Of a stretch of 64,000 bases of DNA, positions 9,046 to 20,400 are shown one piece after another. Made by a program: the position numbers and the translations under genes. The DNA comes from Gautieria morchelliformis (lineage: Eukaryota > Basidiomycota > Agaricomycetes > Gomphales > Gomphaceae), in NCBI GenBank assembly GCA_015179125.1, contig WHVA01000413.1, positions 1 through 64,000 of the forward strand, given 5' to 3'. Position 1 is the first letter of the stretch; the number at the start of each line of letters is the position of its first letter. The notes beneath the pieces are model-generated. The model had not been told where the DNA came from. It ran no database searches and was given only the letters and a program-made list of their open reading frames with translations.

Positions 9046-12000
9046 CTCTGCTCAGCTATGAACCTGTTTCCAATCAGGACCTCCCACTCGCCTACCACCC
9101 GAGGCATATCTTTAAAGCTGCTCAAGGACATTCCATTATGCTGAAGGAGTTTATCCAAGAGAAAGAGCCCAAAATCATAGACCTGATCATCCCGTGGCTC
9201 CTGGATATTGTGCCTGATTTGGAGCCGATGTCTGAGATCATCACATATGTGCTCCTTGAAGGCATCCCATAGTCTGTCAGGTTGTGAGGGAATGCAATGA
9301 CCAAGGATGGTGGCAAAGAGATGTCTGAGCTGAGCGCCTGTTTTCATGCCACTGGCTCCCTGGAGACACAACCTCCACTCCTGATCATCCTCCAGAAGTC
9401 CCCTGGCAAGACAGGCCTCCTTGTAAGTAGCACATTGTATGCCATCCACTGTCCTAAGCTCCTCAAAGGATCTGGCCCCCTTGACCACCGTGAGGAGAGT
9501 GCGCAAATAAAATCTCTCTCCTGATTTTGGGCTTGCAAAGTGAAGGCGTCCAATGCTATATCCCCTTTGACGTGGTGTCCATACCCTTTCCTCTTTTTGC
9601 CAGGTAAAATGCTCAGGAAAATCCACATAGAGCACATCGCGTGCATGAGGGTAGGCAGCATTGGCCTCAAAGTAAGCCATGAGCGCTGTCTTTGACCCCT
9701 CGACCCTGTTCATGATGGTGAGCGGATCAGCATCAGGATTGAAAACGACTGATTGCTGGTCTTTTTCATGGACTGGCAGTGCCATGACTGCAGGCACCTG
9801 GGTGTGGATTTCCCGCTCCAGCAACCTGCAACAGGCCTCATGAGCACTGACATAGCGAGCATCCAGGTACTTCTTTATCTCATCATGGTCGACACCAAAC
9901 TCCATCGTGGTCCGATCATGGCCCTTGTATAGATACTTGTGGATATACTTGACGCACCTCACACTGAAGGTGAATTCAAGGTTGATGTGACACCGGAGTT
10001 TGAGCAAGAGCAGAGGAGAGTATGGCACAACCCATCTGTTGTCCAGCATGTCACCTCTGACATTGTGCAGCCTTCCATCATTGCGACGACGATATTTTGG
10101 ATATCCATCTACATTCACAATGGTCTCCTCACAGAATGGCTTTGGGAAGCCTTTCTTGCACTTGCCATTTTCCATGCAGGGTGCATTTGGATTCATTTGT
10201 CCACAGGGACCATGTGTCATCAGCTCACAGACCAACTGGTAGAGGACAGGATGTGTCTCTGGATCAGGGAACTCTGCTGAAATCATAGAATCCACCTCAT
10301 GTGGATGTTTGACCTTGGACTCCCTATCGAACCAGGTAAGCAGGTGCATGTGTGGGAGCCCCCTCTTCTGGAATTCAATAGTGTGAACGCGAGCGACGGT
10401 TTCTCCAAAAATCTTGTCCTTGACGATCAAGTCAATGAGGTATTTCTTTTTGAGGTGAAACACCCGCGACACCAGGTCAGGTCTGTCCTGAGCAGTTTGT
10501 CCAGGGAGCAACTCGGCCACTATCTCATCCCACTTTGGATTGGCAGTCATGGTAATAAATAAATCAGGGGGACCCTTCTTTGTTGCAATGGCCAGGGAGT
10601 TCTGGCAGTTTTGATTCATGTCCCGTGTACTTCCTTGAAATGTCGCAGGCAGAATGACTTTTATGCCCAAGCTGTTTGCATCTCCAATGTCATTGTCCAA
10701 GCCTCCATATGAATCTACCATCTGGTTATACTGCTCAGCACGCAGAGTGTGTTGATTGGCCCTGATCCACCTCAGTCTGCTTTGCTCTGCAGCAGCCCAG
10801 GAGTCTACAATGTACTGCTGGAACAATTTGCCACCATGCAGGAGTGTTGTAGGTTCTCTTGCTCTCTGGAACAGACGATACGCATGGTACTGTATTTGTG
10901 TGACCTGTCTCCGTCTGTTTGGATTGGCCTGCCGAGCACGCTCTGGCTCATGATAAGGAATACCTGGTTCCCATCCCAACTCTCCCTTGGGAAAGAGCAA
11001 GACATAGTGCAGCGAGGCATAGTTTGCATTGGTATCCAATACCCTTCTGAAAGGTCCACCTCTGAGCTGGACAATAATATCCCTAGGTCCAGGGTCGATG
11101 CCATCTCCAGGAAGAACGACTGCAATCTCACCTGCAGTTGGGACATTATATCTCCTAGGATCCCTGTGTGCCCTGTACGTGAGCCTTGCCTGGATGTCAC
11201 CATTCTGTTCTTGAGCTCTGAGCCTCTCAGCTGCTTGTTTATATGTGCGCACATGAGGATTGCATAGCAGGAGCATTTCCTGCAAGTCTCCCATGATAGT
11301 TGGAGACAGACGCTCATTACGATTTTTTCTCTTTGCCAAAGCCAGTGCAGGATCATATATGTAAAGCTGGGCATACTTTGGATCGTCTTCATTGTCAGGG
11401 AGGAGAGAGCCATGGAGATGATACAGTTCACCCTGTAGCTTGAGCACATATGGACCACGACCCTCCCGAAGCAAATCTTGGTCAAAGTCGGCCCCCACAG
11501 AAGTGAATGCAAACACAGCATTATACTGCCTGATATTCTGGCGAAATCCTTTTGCCTCAGGGTCCTGGCCTTCTAAGAGCTGTTTCAAAGGCTGCGGGGG
11601 CTCTGGCAGGTCTTCCAGCTGCACCTTTCCTTCCATACAGCAATCACCAAATCTGGGCCGCACATTTGAGGATTTCTGCAGATGTTCTGCCCTCCAGTGT
11701 AATGTTCCACAGTCAGGGCAGGGAATAACCATGGGACCCAAATCATGACGCTGCACATCTGCCTCAATTATTCTAGAGCGACCAAGTGGAAGAGGAGGAG
11801 GAGGTCGCTGAGGACGCTGCCGAGGTACAGGGAGCGGCTGAGGAGGTGCAGGGAGCAGCTGAGGAGGTGCAGGGAGCGGCTGAGGAGGTGCAGGGAGTCG
11901 CTGAAGAGGCCGCAAAAGTGCAGGGAGTAGCGGCCGCATTGGTCTTATTGCATTGGCCTGAGCACGCAATGCTGCCACTCCTGCAGAACCTACTACAGGA

Positions 12001-12566
12001 GGTCTAGGAGCTGGTTGTACAGGTGCTTGCCTGTGTCTTCCCAAGGGCTGTGCTGGGATAGGCTGTATCCCAGCAGCCTGAGCACGCAAATCTGCCACCG
12101 CTGTAGAGCCTACCACCGGATGTCCAATTCCAGCTGCCTGAGCACGCAACTGAGCAATAGCCGCTGAACCTACTATGGGAGCGGGCTGTACAGGGTCTGG
12201 CCTATTTCTTCTCAGGGGCTGTAATGGTGGGATAACTGCTAACTGTGCACGAAGGGCTGCCACCTGCTCTCCAGGACTGAGATTAGGAGGGCGCGATGGT
12301 CCTGCAAGCATAGGAGGACGTGATGGCCCGGCCACAGGTTGTTGAAAAGGATCAGCGACATTGCTTCTAGGAGGAGGGTGGGGGATGGCAAAAGGCTGTG
12401 GTGGAGGGGGTGGCTGGTCCTGAGCTCTGACAGCAGCAGCAGCAAGTGCACGCGCTCTCCGATCAGTGGGCGACGTCATATGACCCTCCTGCACCTCCCT
12501 TGCCCTTTCACGCTCCTGCTGATGATTTCTCTCTGGAGTAGATGGATCCCTGAGAAATGCAGGCAT
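9041..12566 (-). pseudogene. RepHel Rep half of Helitron A
   Basis: The open frame starts at the ATG at 12566 and runs into the Copia LTR after AEQRD. Residues 1-265 are Pro/Gln/Arg-rich and contain three diverged copies of a unit with VGSxxxxxLRAQAxxI. A zinc-finger-like CPDCGTLHW...CC follows (about 285-312). The Rep domain shows LFITMTANPKW, the HUH metal site RGLPHMH, and the two-tyrosine motif KYIHKYLYKG. Parts of the helicase linker (DDQVYDFGLFLLD) end the half. All Rep residues needed for rolling-circle nicking appear present; only the insertion breaks the gene. N-terminal length and motif order fit fungal Helitron transposases of about 1,650 residues. Confidence 0.88.
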
Positions 12567-12639
12567 AAGCTTAGGGGAACAATCAAGCTACCACAATTCA
12601 ACTTACATTTGCAAGCAGATGCAGCTGTTGTTAATTTTT

Positions 12640-12885
12640 CTTGGGCAAAGTCAGGGGAATTTATTAATTTCTAATTAAAATAAAATAAATAAATGTCAGA
12701 TGGCTCACACCAGAGCACAGAGAAATATATACGTACCAAGGATGGGACTGAGAATTTGTTTGTTAGGCAAAGTCAAGGGAATTTATGATTTTCTATTTAA
12801 AATAAAATAAATGTCAGATGGCTCACACCAGACCAAAGAGAAATATATACGTACCAAGGAAGGGACGGGGAAATTGTTTGATGAA
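12640..12885. repeat. Tandem repeat upstream of RepHel A
   Basis: Two adjoining copies of about 120 bases (near 12645-12762 and 12766-12885) share gcaaagtcaggggaattta, aaaataaaataaat, atgtcagatggctcacacc and aaatatatacgtaccaagga. They resemble the repeats at 16125-16510 in Helitron C. They lie in the leader of the RepHel gene. Confidence 0.7.
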
Positions 12886-12934
12886 AATATCCAAGTCTTC
12901 TTCGGCTATCCAACTGGAATAATTCCAGTAAAAG

Positions 12935-12960
12935 GTCCTGGTCCTGGTCCTGGTCCTGGG
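12935..12960 (+). repeat. Short (GGTCCT)n repeat
   Basis: Four perfect hexamers of ggtcct, giving Gly-Pro on this strand, in the otherwise featureless 5' region of Helitron A. Confidence 0.7.
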
Positions 12961-13199
12961 GAGATGTCTTCTTCAGCCACCAGTAGTGCAAATCAACACT
13001 AAGAGAACTGCAATGCAATTGTGGCTCCCTCTAAGGCAGCCTGGGATGACTACCTGGCTCCTTAGCAGAGAAAAAGCTGCCCCACTGAAGAGGTCAACCC
13101 CAATAGTTCACTGCAGAGATCTCCCTGGGAAGAGATCTTTTGTGTTCTACACTATATGGGCTATCTATTAATTCACTCTCACGCAATTTTATTCTATCT

Positions 13200-13503
13200 A
13201 GTGGGCAGAGAGGAGAGGAGGGTGGTGGTGGAGTGCGCAGACGCGGCTGCGCAGCGTTCTGCCAGCGCGTTCTGCCAGCTCAGCGCAGGGTTGAGCGCTG
13301 GAGCCGGAAGATCGGCGTGAACCGCCAAGAGCTCGCGGCTGCGCCGCTCACGCTCCAGGTTCACGCCGGTCTGCCAGTCACATGACCGCTGCGCAGCATT
13401 CATTGCTCGCGGCTGCGCTGCTCGCCGCTGACCTAATTTTTACGTAATATTATTTGTCAGCGGTGCCCACAACCTCCCACCGAGCCGCTTTCATATAGTG
13501 TAA
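13200..13503 (-). other. Helitron A 5' subterminal region
   Basis: From the terminus TTACACTATATGAAAGCG the minus strand continues into CTCGGTGGG, then blocks of GCGGCGAGC, GCGCAGCCGC and GCTGCGCAGCGGTCA. The same blocks, also repeated, start Helitron C. Palindromes such as GCGGCGCAGCCGC are candidate Rep binding or structural sites (inference). Confidence 0.6.
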
Positions 13504-13531
13504 CTAGGTGGATACCCGCGCGAAGCGCGGG
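13504..13531 (-). other. Helitron C 3' terminus with hairpin
   Basis: The hairpin CCCGCGC / GCGCGGG with a 3-nt loop (13515-13531) precedes CTAG (13504-13507), the standard Helitron 3' end. The next base outside is T, as Helitrons require. Confidence 0.88.
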
Positions 13532-13697
13532 GGTGCAAGTCAAACGCCTCGGTAAGGTCAAACGCATTGGTAAGGTCAAACACCTTGGGTAAATCAAACT
13601 TGGGATAAGTCAAACACATTTGGATAAGAAAATTTCATTCAGATAAGTAAAACACATCTTATTGATTGAAAGTAGCTCTAAGTAACAGGTCAAGGTA

Positions 13698-14462
13698 GGT
13701 AATGTTATGACCATGCTGCTTGACCAACTCTGGTACCTCCATGCCTCCTCTGGCTCTATTCTGCAACGTCCACACTTTGACCTTTTGATCCCCTTGTTCT
13801 TTACTATTCACATACTTCCCCTTTTGACTCTATTCACCGGCCTTCCCTACTTGACCCTTGGCATAGCAAGTCTGGAGCATCAGGAGATCCATTTGTTCCA
13901 CTATCAATTAGACCCACATTCCCCTTGTTCTTTTGCCTATTGATTGTTCTTAGTTCTGCCCGGCACCCCCTTGTAGTTCCCCTTGTTCCGTATTAGTTAC
14001 TTACTCCATTTATCCTAGTGACTTTTGCTTGCACTGGAATTGCTTACCTCTCTACCTTCTGACATGTTGTCTCAGCTCTTTGGTAATGTTATGACCATAC
14101 TGGTTGACCAACTCCAGTACCTCCACACCTCCTCCAACTCTATTCCACAATGTCTGCACTTTGACCTTTTGATCCCCTTGTTCTTTCCTATTCACATGCT
14201 TCCCCCTATGCCTCTATTCACCGGCCTTCCGTACTCAACTGTCAGCACAGCAAGTCTGGATCATCAGAAGTTCCATTTGTTTTGCTATCAATTAGACCTA
14301 CACACCCCTTGTTCTTTTGCCCATTGTTCTTAGTTCTACCCTGCACCCCCTGGTAGTTCCTCTTGTTCCGCATTAGTTACTTACTCCATGTATCCTAGTG
14401 ACTTTCGCTTGCACTGGAATTGCTTACCTCTCTACCTTCTGACATCTTGTCTCAGATCTTTG
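13698..14462. repeat. Tandem duplication, about 384 bp unit
   Basis: Copy 1 (13698-14081) and copy 2 (14082-14462) both begin ggtaatgttatgaccat and end ctaccttctgacat.ttgtctcag.tcttt. They differ by scattered substitutions. No coding signal is evident. Confidence 0.85.
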
Positions 14463-14814
14463 TATAAAACCCAGTCATGTATGCCTCTGTTCTACAATTA
14501 GATAATCAACTTTAATATGTGACTCCCTTTGCACTGTTTCCTATTCTTAGCAGAGCAAGTACTTGCAAGGCCTCTGTCTCTCTCACCTCCATCTTCCAAC
14601 TCGATTTCTGATATCCAACTTCACTTAATTCTTGAACCCTTACCTCTTCAGTTATAATACTTGACCTCCTCCAACTTCTGATCTCCAATCTCCAAAATAC
14701 TTAGGATGATAGTTGGGGGTGCAACATATAAGTTGAAGCCGCAGTCCTTTTAGAGCCAAACCCGATACATAACAGGTAATGACTCTACACATTTCTCCCA
14801 TGTCTGTGTGTCCC
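14463..14814. other. Unrecognised interior of Helitron C
   Basis: Pyrimidine-rich, AT-leaning sequence with no convincing frame, motif or repeat. Confidence 0.4.
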
Positions 14815-15640
14815 CTACCTCACGTGTAGCATGTCCTCACCTGTAGTGTGTCATCACACTTCATCTGTCCTCACACATATCGCATCCTCACACGTAGCGT
14901 GTCCTCACAGGTGGCATGTCCCCACATGTACTGTGTCCCCAAGTATAGTGTGGATAGTGTGTCCCCACATGCAGCGGGTGTGTCCCCATGCATAGCGTGT
15001 CCACATGTGTAGCATCTCCCTACACATAGTGTGTGTAGCCTCTCCCTCAAGTATAGTGTGCAAAGTGTGTCCCCCATGCATAACATGTCCCCCAAGGATA
15101 GCATGTGTAGAATGTCCCTTGTTTGTAGTGTTTTCCCCATGCATAGTGTGCGTAGTGTGTCTCATGTTTGTACCATGTCCCCCAAGCATAGTGTGTCTGT
15201 CCCCAAGCATAGTATGTCCCCAAGCATAGTGTATCCCACCATATAGTGTGAACCCCAACCCCAACCCCAACCCCAACCCACATCCCCATGCATAGTGTGT
15301 GTGTGCCCATGCATAACATGCTCATCCCCATGCATAACATGTGTGTCTCTATGCATAACATGCATGTCCCCAAGCATAGCATGCGTGTCCCCATGCACAA
15401 CATGCATGTCTCCATACCTAACATGCATGTCTCCATACCTAACATGCATGTCTCCACACCTAACATGCATGTCTCCACACCTAACATGCATGTCTCCACG
15501 CATAACTTATGTGTCTCCATGCATAGCATGCGTGTCCCCATGCATAGCGTGCATGTCCCCATGCATAGCGTGCGTGTCCCAATGCATAGCGTGCATGTCC
15601 CCATGCATAGTGTGTGTAGCATATCCCAAGGGCCTCAAAG
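14815..15640. repeat. 21-bp minisatellite, block 1
   Basis: Dozens of imperfect units of gtccccatgcatagcgtgcat (21 bases) with variants such as ccaagcatagtgtgt. Because 21 is a multiple of three and stops are rare, long open frames appear on both strands; their repetitive heptapeptides are not genes. The block ends with a tail caagggcctcaaagcgaagcaa that recurs after block 2. Confidence 0.9.
15251..15279 (+). repeat. (AACCCC)n simple repeat
   Basis: Nearly five perfect AACCCC units interrupt the minisatellite. The unit resembles ciliate telomeres but not the TTAGGG type of most fungi, and it lies inside a transposon, so it is treated as a local simple repeat. Confidence 0.85.
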
Positions 15641-15876
15641 CGAAGCAAGCAGAGGCTGGAATGATCATCGTACTGATCCGTGGAGGCGTCTCGGTTTCGG
15701 GGTTCAGGGGCGGATCCGCTGATGGCTGGGTTGTCTATGTGCTCGTGGACCGGTGGGACGTTGTGGTGTAGCGAGTGGACATATGTGCGTTCGAGGGGTA
15801 GGCTGATGATTAGTGGCACAGGTTATGACATGGGGTTTTGGACAGGAGGAATGGGTATATGGATGGTGTTGGAATT
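15641..15876. other. Unique spacer between minisatellite blocks
   Basis: A G/T-rich stretch with no repeat similarity to its surroundings, flanked by the duplicated tail of the minisatellite. It reads as a short open frame on the plus strand without a known motif. It may be captured DNA. Confidence 0.35.
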
Positions 15877-16131
15877 GTAACACGCATAACATGCGTGTCC
15901 CCACGCATAACATGCATGTCCCCAAGCATAGCGTGTGTGTCCCCACACATACCATGTGTGTCTCCATGCATAACATGAGTGTCTCCACACATAGCATGCG
16001 TGTCCCCAAGCATAGTGTGCATGTCTCCACGCATAACATGCGTGTCCCCATGCATAGTGTGTGTAGCATGCCCCTCAAGTATAGCATGCGTAGCATATCC
16101 CCAAGGGCCTCAAAGTGAAGCAAGCAGAGGC
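15877..16131. repeat. 21-bp minisatellite, block 2 and tail
   Basis: About ten further units of the same 21-base repeat, again followed by caagggcctcaaagtgaagcaa. Blocks plus tails look like a duplication of one array. Confidence 0.88.
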
Positions 16132-16510
16132 TGTTACTACTTATTAACTTTTAGCAAAGTCAGGGACATGTATCAATATCTATTTTGTGACATATACAGA
16201 CATAAATAAAATAGTCAAGGAAACCATATTTAAGCAGCTGCTGTCATTAATTTTAGCAAAGTCAGGATTATCTATTTTTTGAAAAAAATGTCAAGAAAAT
16301 GTCTAGTACTTGTAAGCTGAGATGGTTATTAATTTTAGCTAAGATAGGATTATCTATTTTTCGAAAAATGTCGAAAAAATGCACTGTACATTTACGCTGG
16401 AGCTGTTGTCAATTTTCACAAAGTCAGGATAATTTATTGACATCTATTTGCGAAAAAATGTCAAAAAAGTACAGTACATTGAAGCAGAAGCTGTTATTAA
16501 TGCCAAGCCA
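16125..16510. repeat. Diverged tandem repeats, about 80-105 bp unit
   Basis: Four to five units contain gctgttattaattttagc, aaagtcaggat, tatctattttt and gaaaaaatgtcaaaaaa. Related copies lie in the leader of RepHel A (12640-12885), so the repeat belongs to this Helitron family's 5' half. Confidence 0.75.
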
Positions 16511-17109
16511 GAGACTGACAGAGAAACCCAGAGCCCAGCCAAAGCCATAGTAAGCCAGCCACCAGTATAGCCAGAGAACCCCAGAGAGGAGTGCCTGGTG
16601 AGCAGCTTGACAGTAAATAAAACAACAAAACAAACCACATTGGAAGCAGAATCTGTTGTGGTGAATTTTAGAAGAAACTCATTGATGTCTATTTGCAAAA
16701 AGAAACCCTGAAAAATATAGATATTAAAATCCAATTTTTTCAGCACAGTCTTGGGATTTTATTTAAATGTATTTTCGAAAAAATTCACAACAATATAAAG
16801 CACATGTGACAATACAATATGATGGAAAAAAAAAAGGAACCAATGAAATTACAAACACAAATAAAATAAAATACATGGCAATGCATTAAAAAAGAGATAT
16901 TACCTACCAATAGAAAGCCAGCCAACCCAATAGAAAGCCAGCCAACCCAAGCAAAAGATAGCCAGCCTGCCAAAGCAATAGACAGCCAGCCAGCTAAAGG
17001 AGCACAGAGCAGAGCAGACAGGGGACAGAGCAGACAGAGCAGACAGCAGACAGCAGACAGCAGACAGCAGCCAGAGGAATCGCCGGTTGGGCAGGTTCCT
17101 GGAGTTCCC
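16511..17109. repeat. Low-complexity A- and CAG-rich region
   Basis: Contains short tandem copies of aatagaaagccagccaaccc (16910-16950) and, at 17000-17075, runs of gcagacag. There is no credible coding frame. Confidence 0.7.
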
Positions 17110-17404
17110 TCCTTACCGTTTGGCCTTTATACCGCGCACGCGTGTCGTGCACGGACCACGCTCGCGTATGCGCGCTCTGGTCGCGAACGGGTCATGTGAC
17201 CGCAGCGCAGCATTCTATGCTTGCGGCTGCGCCGCTCGCCGCTGACCTAATTTGGAACGCAAACGGTCACGTGACCCTGCTGTGCAGCGTTCTTGGCTCG
17301 CGGCTGCACCGCTCGCGTCCGATTGGCCAGCTGACTAAGGCTGACCTAAAACCTGACATAAGCTCGACGCCCACAACCCACCGAGGCGCTTTCATATAGT
17401 GTAA
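17110..17404 (-). other. Helitron C 5' subterminal region
   Basis: It begins TTACACTATATGAAAGCGCCTC and contains two repeated GC-rich blocks (GAGCGG.GCAGCCGC.AGC ... GTCAC.TGACC). The same organisation starts Helitron A. The GTCACGTGAC and GTCACATGAC palindromes are notable. Confidence 0.6.
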
Positions 17405-20400
17405 CTAGGTGGGTACCCGCGCTTCGCGCGGGGGTGTAGGTCAAACGCATCGGTAAGGTCAAGTGCATTGGGGAAAATAAAAGTAACCAATTTGCATCAA
17501 GTAAAATCAAGTAACACACATAAACCATATCAAGAGAAGTGGATATTAAAAAATCAAGGAGCTCTAAGTAATACATCTTTATATACTATGTTGGTTGTGT
17601 CCAAACCCTCCTCAAGCAAGACCTTGACTCTGTTCCAATTGGTCCCTCTTGATACACCAACATACAACTGACCATGTCCAAACACTGGATATCTCAGGTC
17701 CAGCCCAACCGTACCCAAAGACTGTCCCTGAGACTTGTTGATGGTCATTGCAAATGCCAAACGCACTGGAAACTGCCTCCTTTGCAGCACAAATGGCAAC
17801 TCTCCCTCTGATGGCTTAATGATGATCCTGGGGATGAAAGCAATATTTCCTGCACATGGACCTGAGATGATCCTGACCTCCAACACTCTAATGCTTATCC
17901 TCACCAACCGCAACCTTGTCCCATTGCATAGTTCTTGCTTCTGATCCAAATTGCGCAACAGCATCAGAGGCACTCCAGGCTTGACTTCCAAGCGAGCAGG
18001 AGGAAGACAGCCCATCTCTATGGAATTCAGATACTCCACAGGATACCGATCTATATTGTTGGATTCTTCAATGGAATTTGCGCAGTGCAAGACCTGAGCA
18101 TCACCTGGAAACTCCCTAAACACCATGGAATTGATCTCATTGACCTCAGTGTTTCTGGCACAGAGGATGGCACGCTCCAGAAAGTAATTGTCCTGGGCAG
18201 GGACTTGATTGCCAATGCCAGGGTATATTTCCTGGATCAGATCTTCAATTCCAGGGCCACAAACCATGTGAGGAGGGAGTGAGAACGTATGATCTAGTGG
18301 GAGATCCTTTCCCTGGCCCACATTCTGCAGCCATTCTGCAAACCTGGCTCTGTCAGGGTCATGTCTCACCCGCATGTTCTCTGTCAGATGGAGGACCCTG
18401 ATCTTTGGCCACAGATATGACTTCTGAAGGGTAGCTCCCACGATATCCTCCTTGGAGCCTTTAGGGACAATTGGGAGAGTCTGCTGAAAGTCACCTCCAA
18501 AGGCGACTGTGATGCCACCAAAGGGTCTGTCAGGCTGGTCAAGGAAATCCCTCAGTGTCCTGTCAATGGCCTCTATGGCATGGCGATGCTGCATTGCAGC
18601 CTCATCCCAGATGAGGAGACTGGCCTGTCTCAGCATGTCAGCCTTGTCAGAGTTCTTTGTGATGAAGGAGAGAGAGCGCTCATGGACAGGAATGGGAATT
18701 CCAAGCATGCTATGAGAGGTTGTACCGTTAGTCAGGATAAGGGCAGCCATTGCAGATGAGGCTACTGCAATCACAATGAGGCTCTCCGCTCTACAGGAGT
18801 GGATTAGAGTGTTCCATGTGAATGATTTCCCAGCACCACCTGAGCCAGTGACAAAAAACATTTGTCCATCAGGTTTCCCATGAGCATCTCTGGTCAGTGC
18901 CGACCGTAATATCTGATCATGCGCAGACCTTTGCCCCTCATTCAGCCTGGGAACCTCCTCATCAGCTATGTCCCTCTCTGCAACAGGGTCATAGTCCCTC
19001 TGCTCAGCTATGAACCTGTTTCCAATGAGGGCCTCCCACTCGCCTGCCACCCGAGGCATATCATCAAAGCTGCTCAAGGACATTCCACCCTGCTGGAGGA
19101 TTTTTTCCAAGAGAAAGAGGCCAAAATCATAAACCTGATCGTCCTGTGGATTCTGCATACCATGTCTGATTTGGAGCTGATGTCTGAGATCATCACATAT
19201 GTGCTCCCTGAAGCCATCCCATAGTCTGCCGGGGCCCGATGGATTGCAATGGCCAAGGATGGTGGCAAAGAGATGTCTGAGCTAAGCACCTGTTTTCATG
19301 CCACTGGCTTCCTGGAGACACAACCTCAACTCCTGATCATCATCCAGAAGTCCCCTTGCACGACAGGCCTCCTTGTAAGTAGCATATTGTATGCCATCCA
19401 CCGACCTAAGCTCCTCAAAGGATCTAGCCCCCTTGACCACTGTGAGGAGAGTGCGCACAAAAAATCTCTCTCCTGATTTAGGGTTTGCAAAGTGAAGGCG
19501 ACCGATGCTAAAACTTCTTTGGCGTGGTGTCCATACCTTTTCCTGTGCTTGCCAGGTAAAATGCTCAGGAAACACCACATAGAGCAGATCACGTGCTTCA
19601 GGGTAGATATCATTGGCCTCAAAGTAAGCCATGAGCGGTGTCTTTTTTGCCTCAGCCCTTTCCAGGATGTTGTCCACATCCTGGTTGGGATCAAAGATGA
19701 TTGTGTGATGGTCCTTTTCATGGACTGGCAGTGCCATGACTGCAGGCACCTGGGTGTGGATTTCCTGCTCCAGCAACCTCCAACAGGCCTCATGAGCACT
19801 GACATAGCGAGCGTCCAGGTACTGCTTAATTTCATCCTGGGTGCGACCAAACTCCATGGTGGTCCGATCATGGCCCTTGTAGAGATACTTGTGGATATAC
19901 TTGATACACCTCACATTGATGGTGAGTTCAGGGTTGATGTGACACCAGAATTTGAGCAAGAGCAGAGCAGAGTATGGCACAACCCATCTGTTGTCCAGCA
20001 TGTCACCTCTGACATTGTGCAGCCTTCCATCATTGCGACGACGATATTTTGGATATCCATCCTCATTCAGACTGGTTTCCTCACAGAATGGCTTTGGGAA
20101 GTTTTTCTTGCACTTGCCATTTTCCATGCAGGGTGCGTTTGGTTTCATTTGTCCACAGGGACCATGTGTCATCAGCTCACAGACCAACCGGTAGAGGACA
20201 GGATGAGTCTCTGGATCAGGGAACTCTGCCGAAATCATTGAATCCACCTCATGTGGATGTCTGATCTTGGAATCTCTTTCAAACCAGATAAGAATATGCA
20301 TGTGTGGGAGTCCCCTTTTCTGGAATTCAATGGTGTGCACGCGAGCGACGGTTTCCCCAAAAATCTTTTCCTTGACAATCAAGTCAATGAGGTATTTCTT

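Larger units (their letters stand above)
2555..13503 (-). mobile_element. Helitron A, 3' truncated, interrupted by Copia
   Basis: The element runs on the minus strand. Its 5' terminus is TTACACTATATGAAAGCG at 13503, abutting the CTAG end of Helitron C. It encodes an N-terminal proline-rich region, Rep nuclease and helicase. Similarity to Helitron B stops near 2555, inside the last codons of the helicase, so the 3' hairpin and CTAG end are missing. The 5' subterminal region (13200-13503) shares GC-rich palindromic blocks with Helitron C. Without the nested retrotransposon the element would be about 5.8 kb. Confidence 0.8.
13504..17404 (-). mobile_element. Helitron C, complete non-autonomous element
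   Basis: Both termini are present on the minus strand. The 5' end is TTACACTATATGAAAGCGCC at 17404; the 3' end is a 7-bp stem hairpin (CCCGCGC-TTC-GCGCGGG) followed seven bases later by CTAG at 13507-13504. The last 190 bases match the 3' end of Helitron B and the first 300 bases match the 5' end of Helitron A. It encodes no Rep or helicase. The interior consists of tandem repeats and unrecognised sequence. It probably moved with enzymes from an A- or B-like element. Confidence 0.82.

Noticed and set aside
13146..13160. TCTACACTATATGGG on the plus strand as another Helitron 5' end
   Set aside because: Only the first dozen bases fit; the following sequence does not match the family, so it may be chance or a scrap.
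15251..15279. Telomere-like AACCCC repeat
   Set aside because: Under five units, internal to a transposon, and not the usual fungal telomere unit.
15047..15771. Open frames of 100-190 codons on both strands with repeated MHVMHGDT- or MLCMGT-like peptides
   Set aside because: They follow the 21-bp minisatellite period and occur in several frames at once; not genes.
14815..16131. Regularly spaced repeats as a possible CRISPR array
   Set aside because: Units adjoin without unique spacers, the organism is a fungus, and no cas-like gene is present.
19492..20241. 249-codon plus-strand frame opposite RepHel B, and similar ones at 10749-11267 and 9939-10280
   Set aside because: Antisense shadows of the transposase; the same frame recurs in both Helitrons only because the DNA is homologous.
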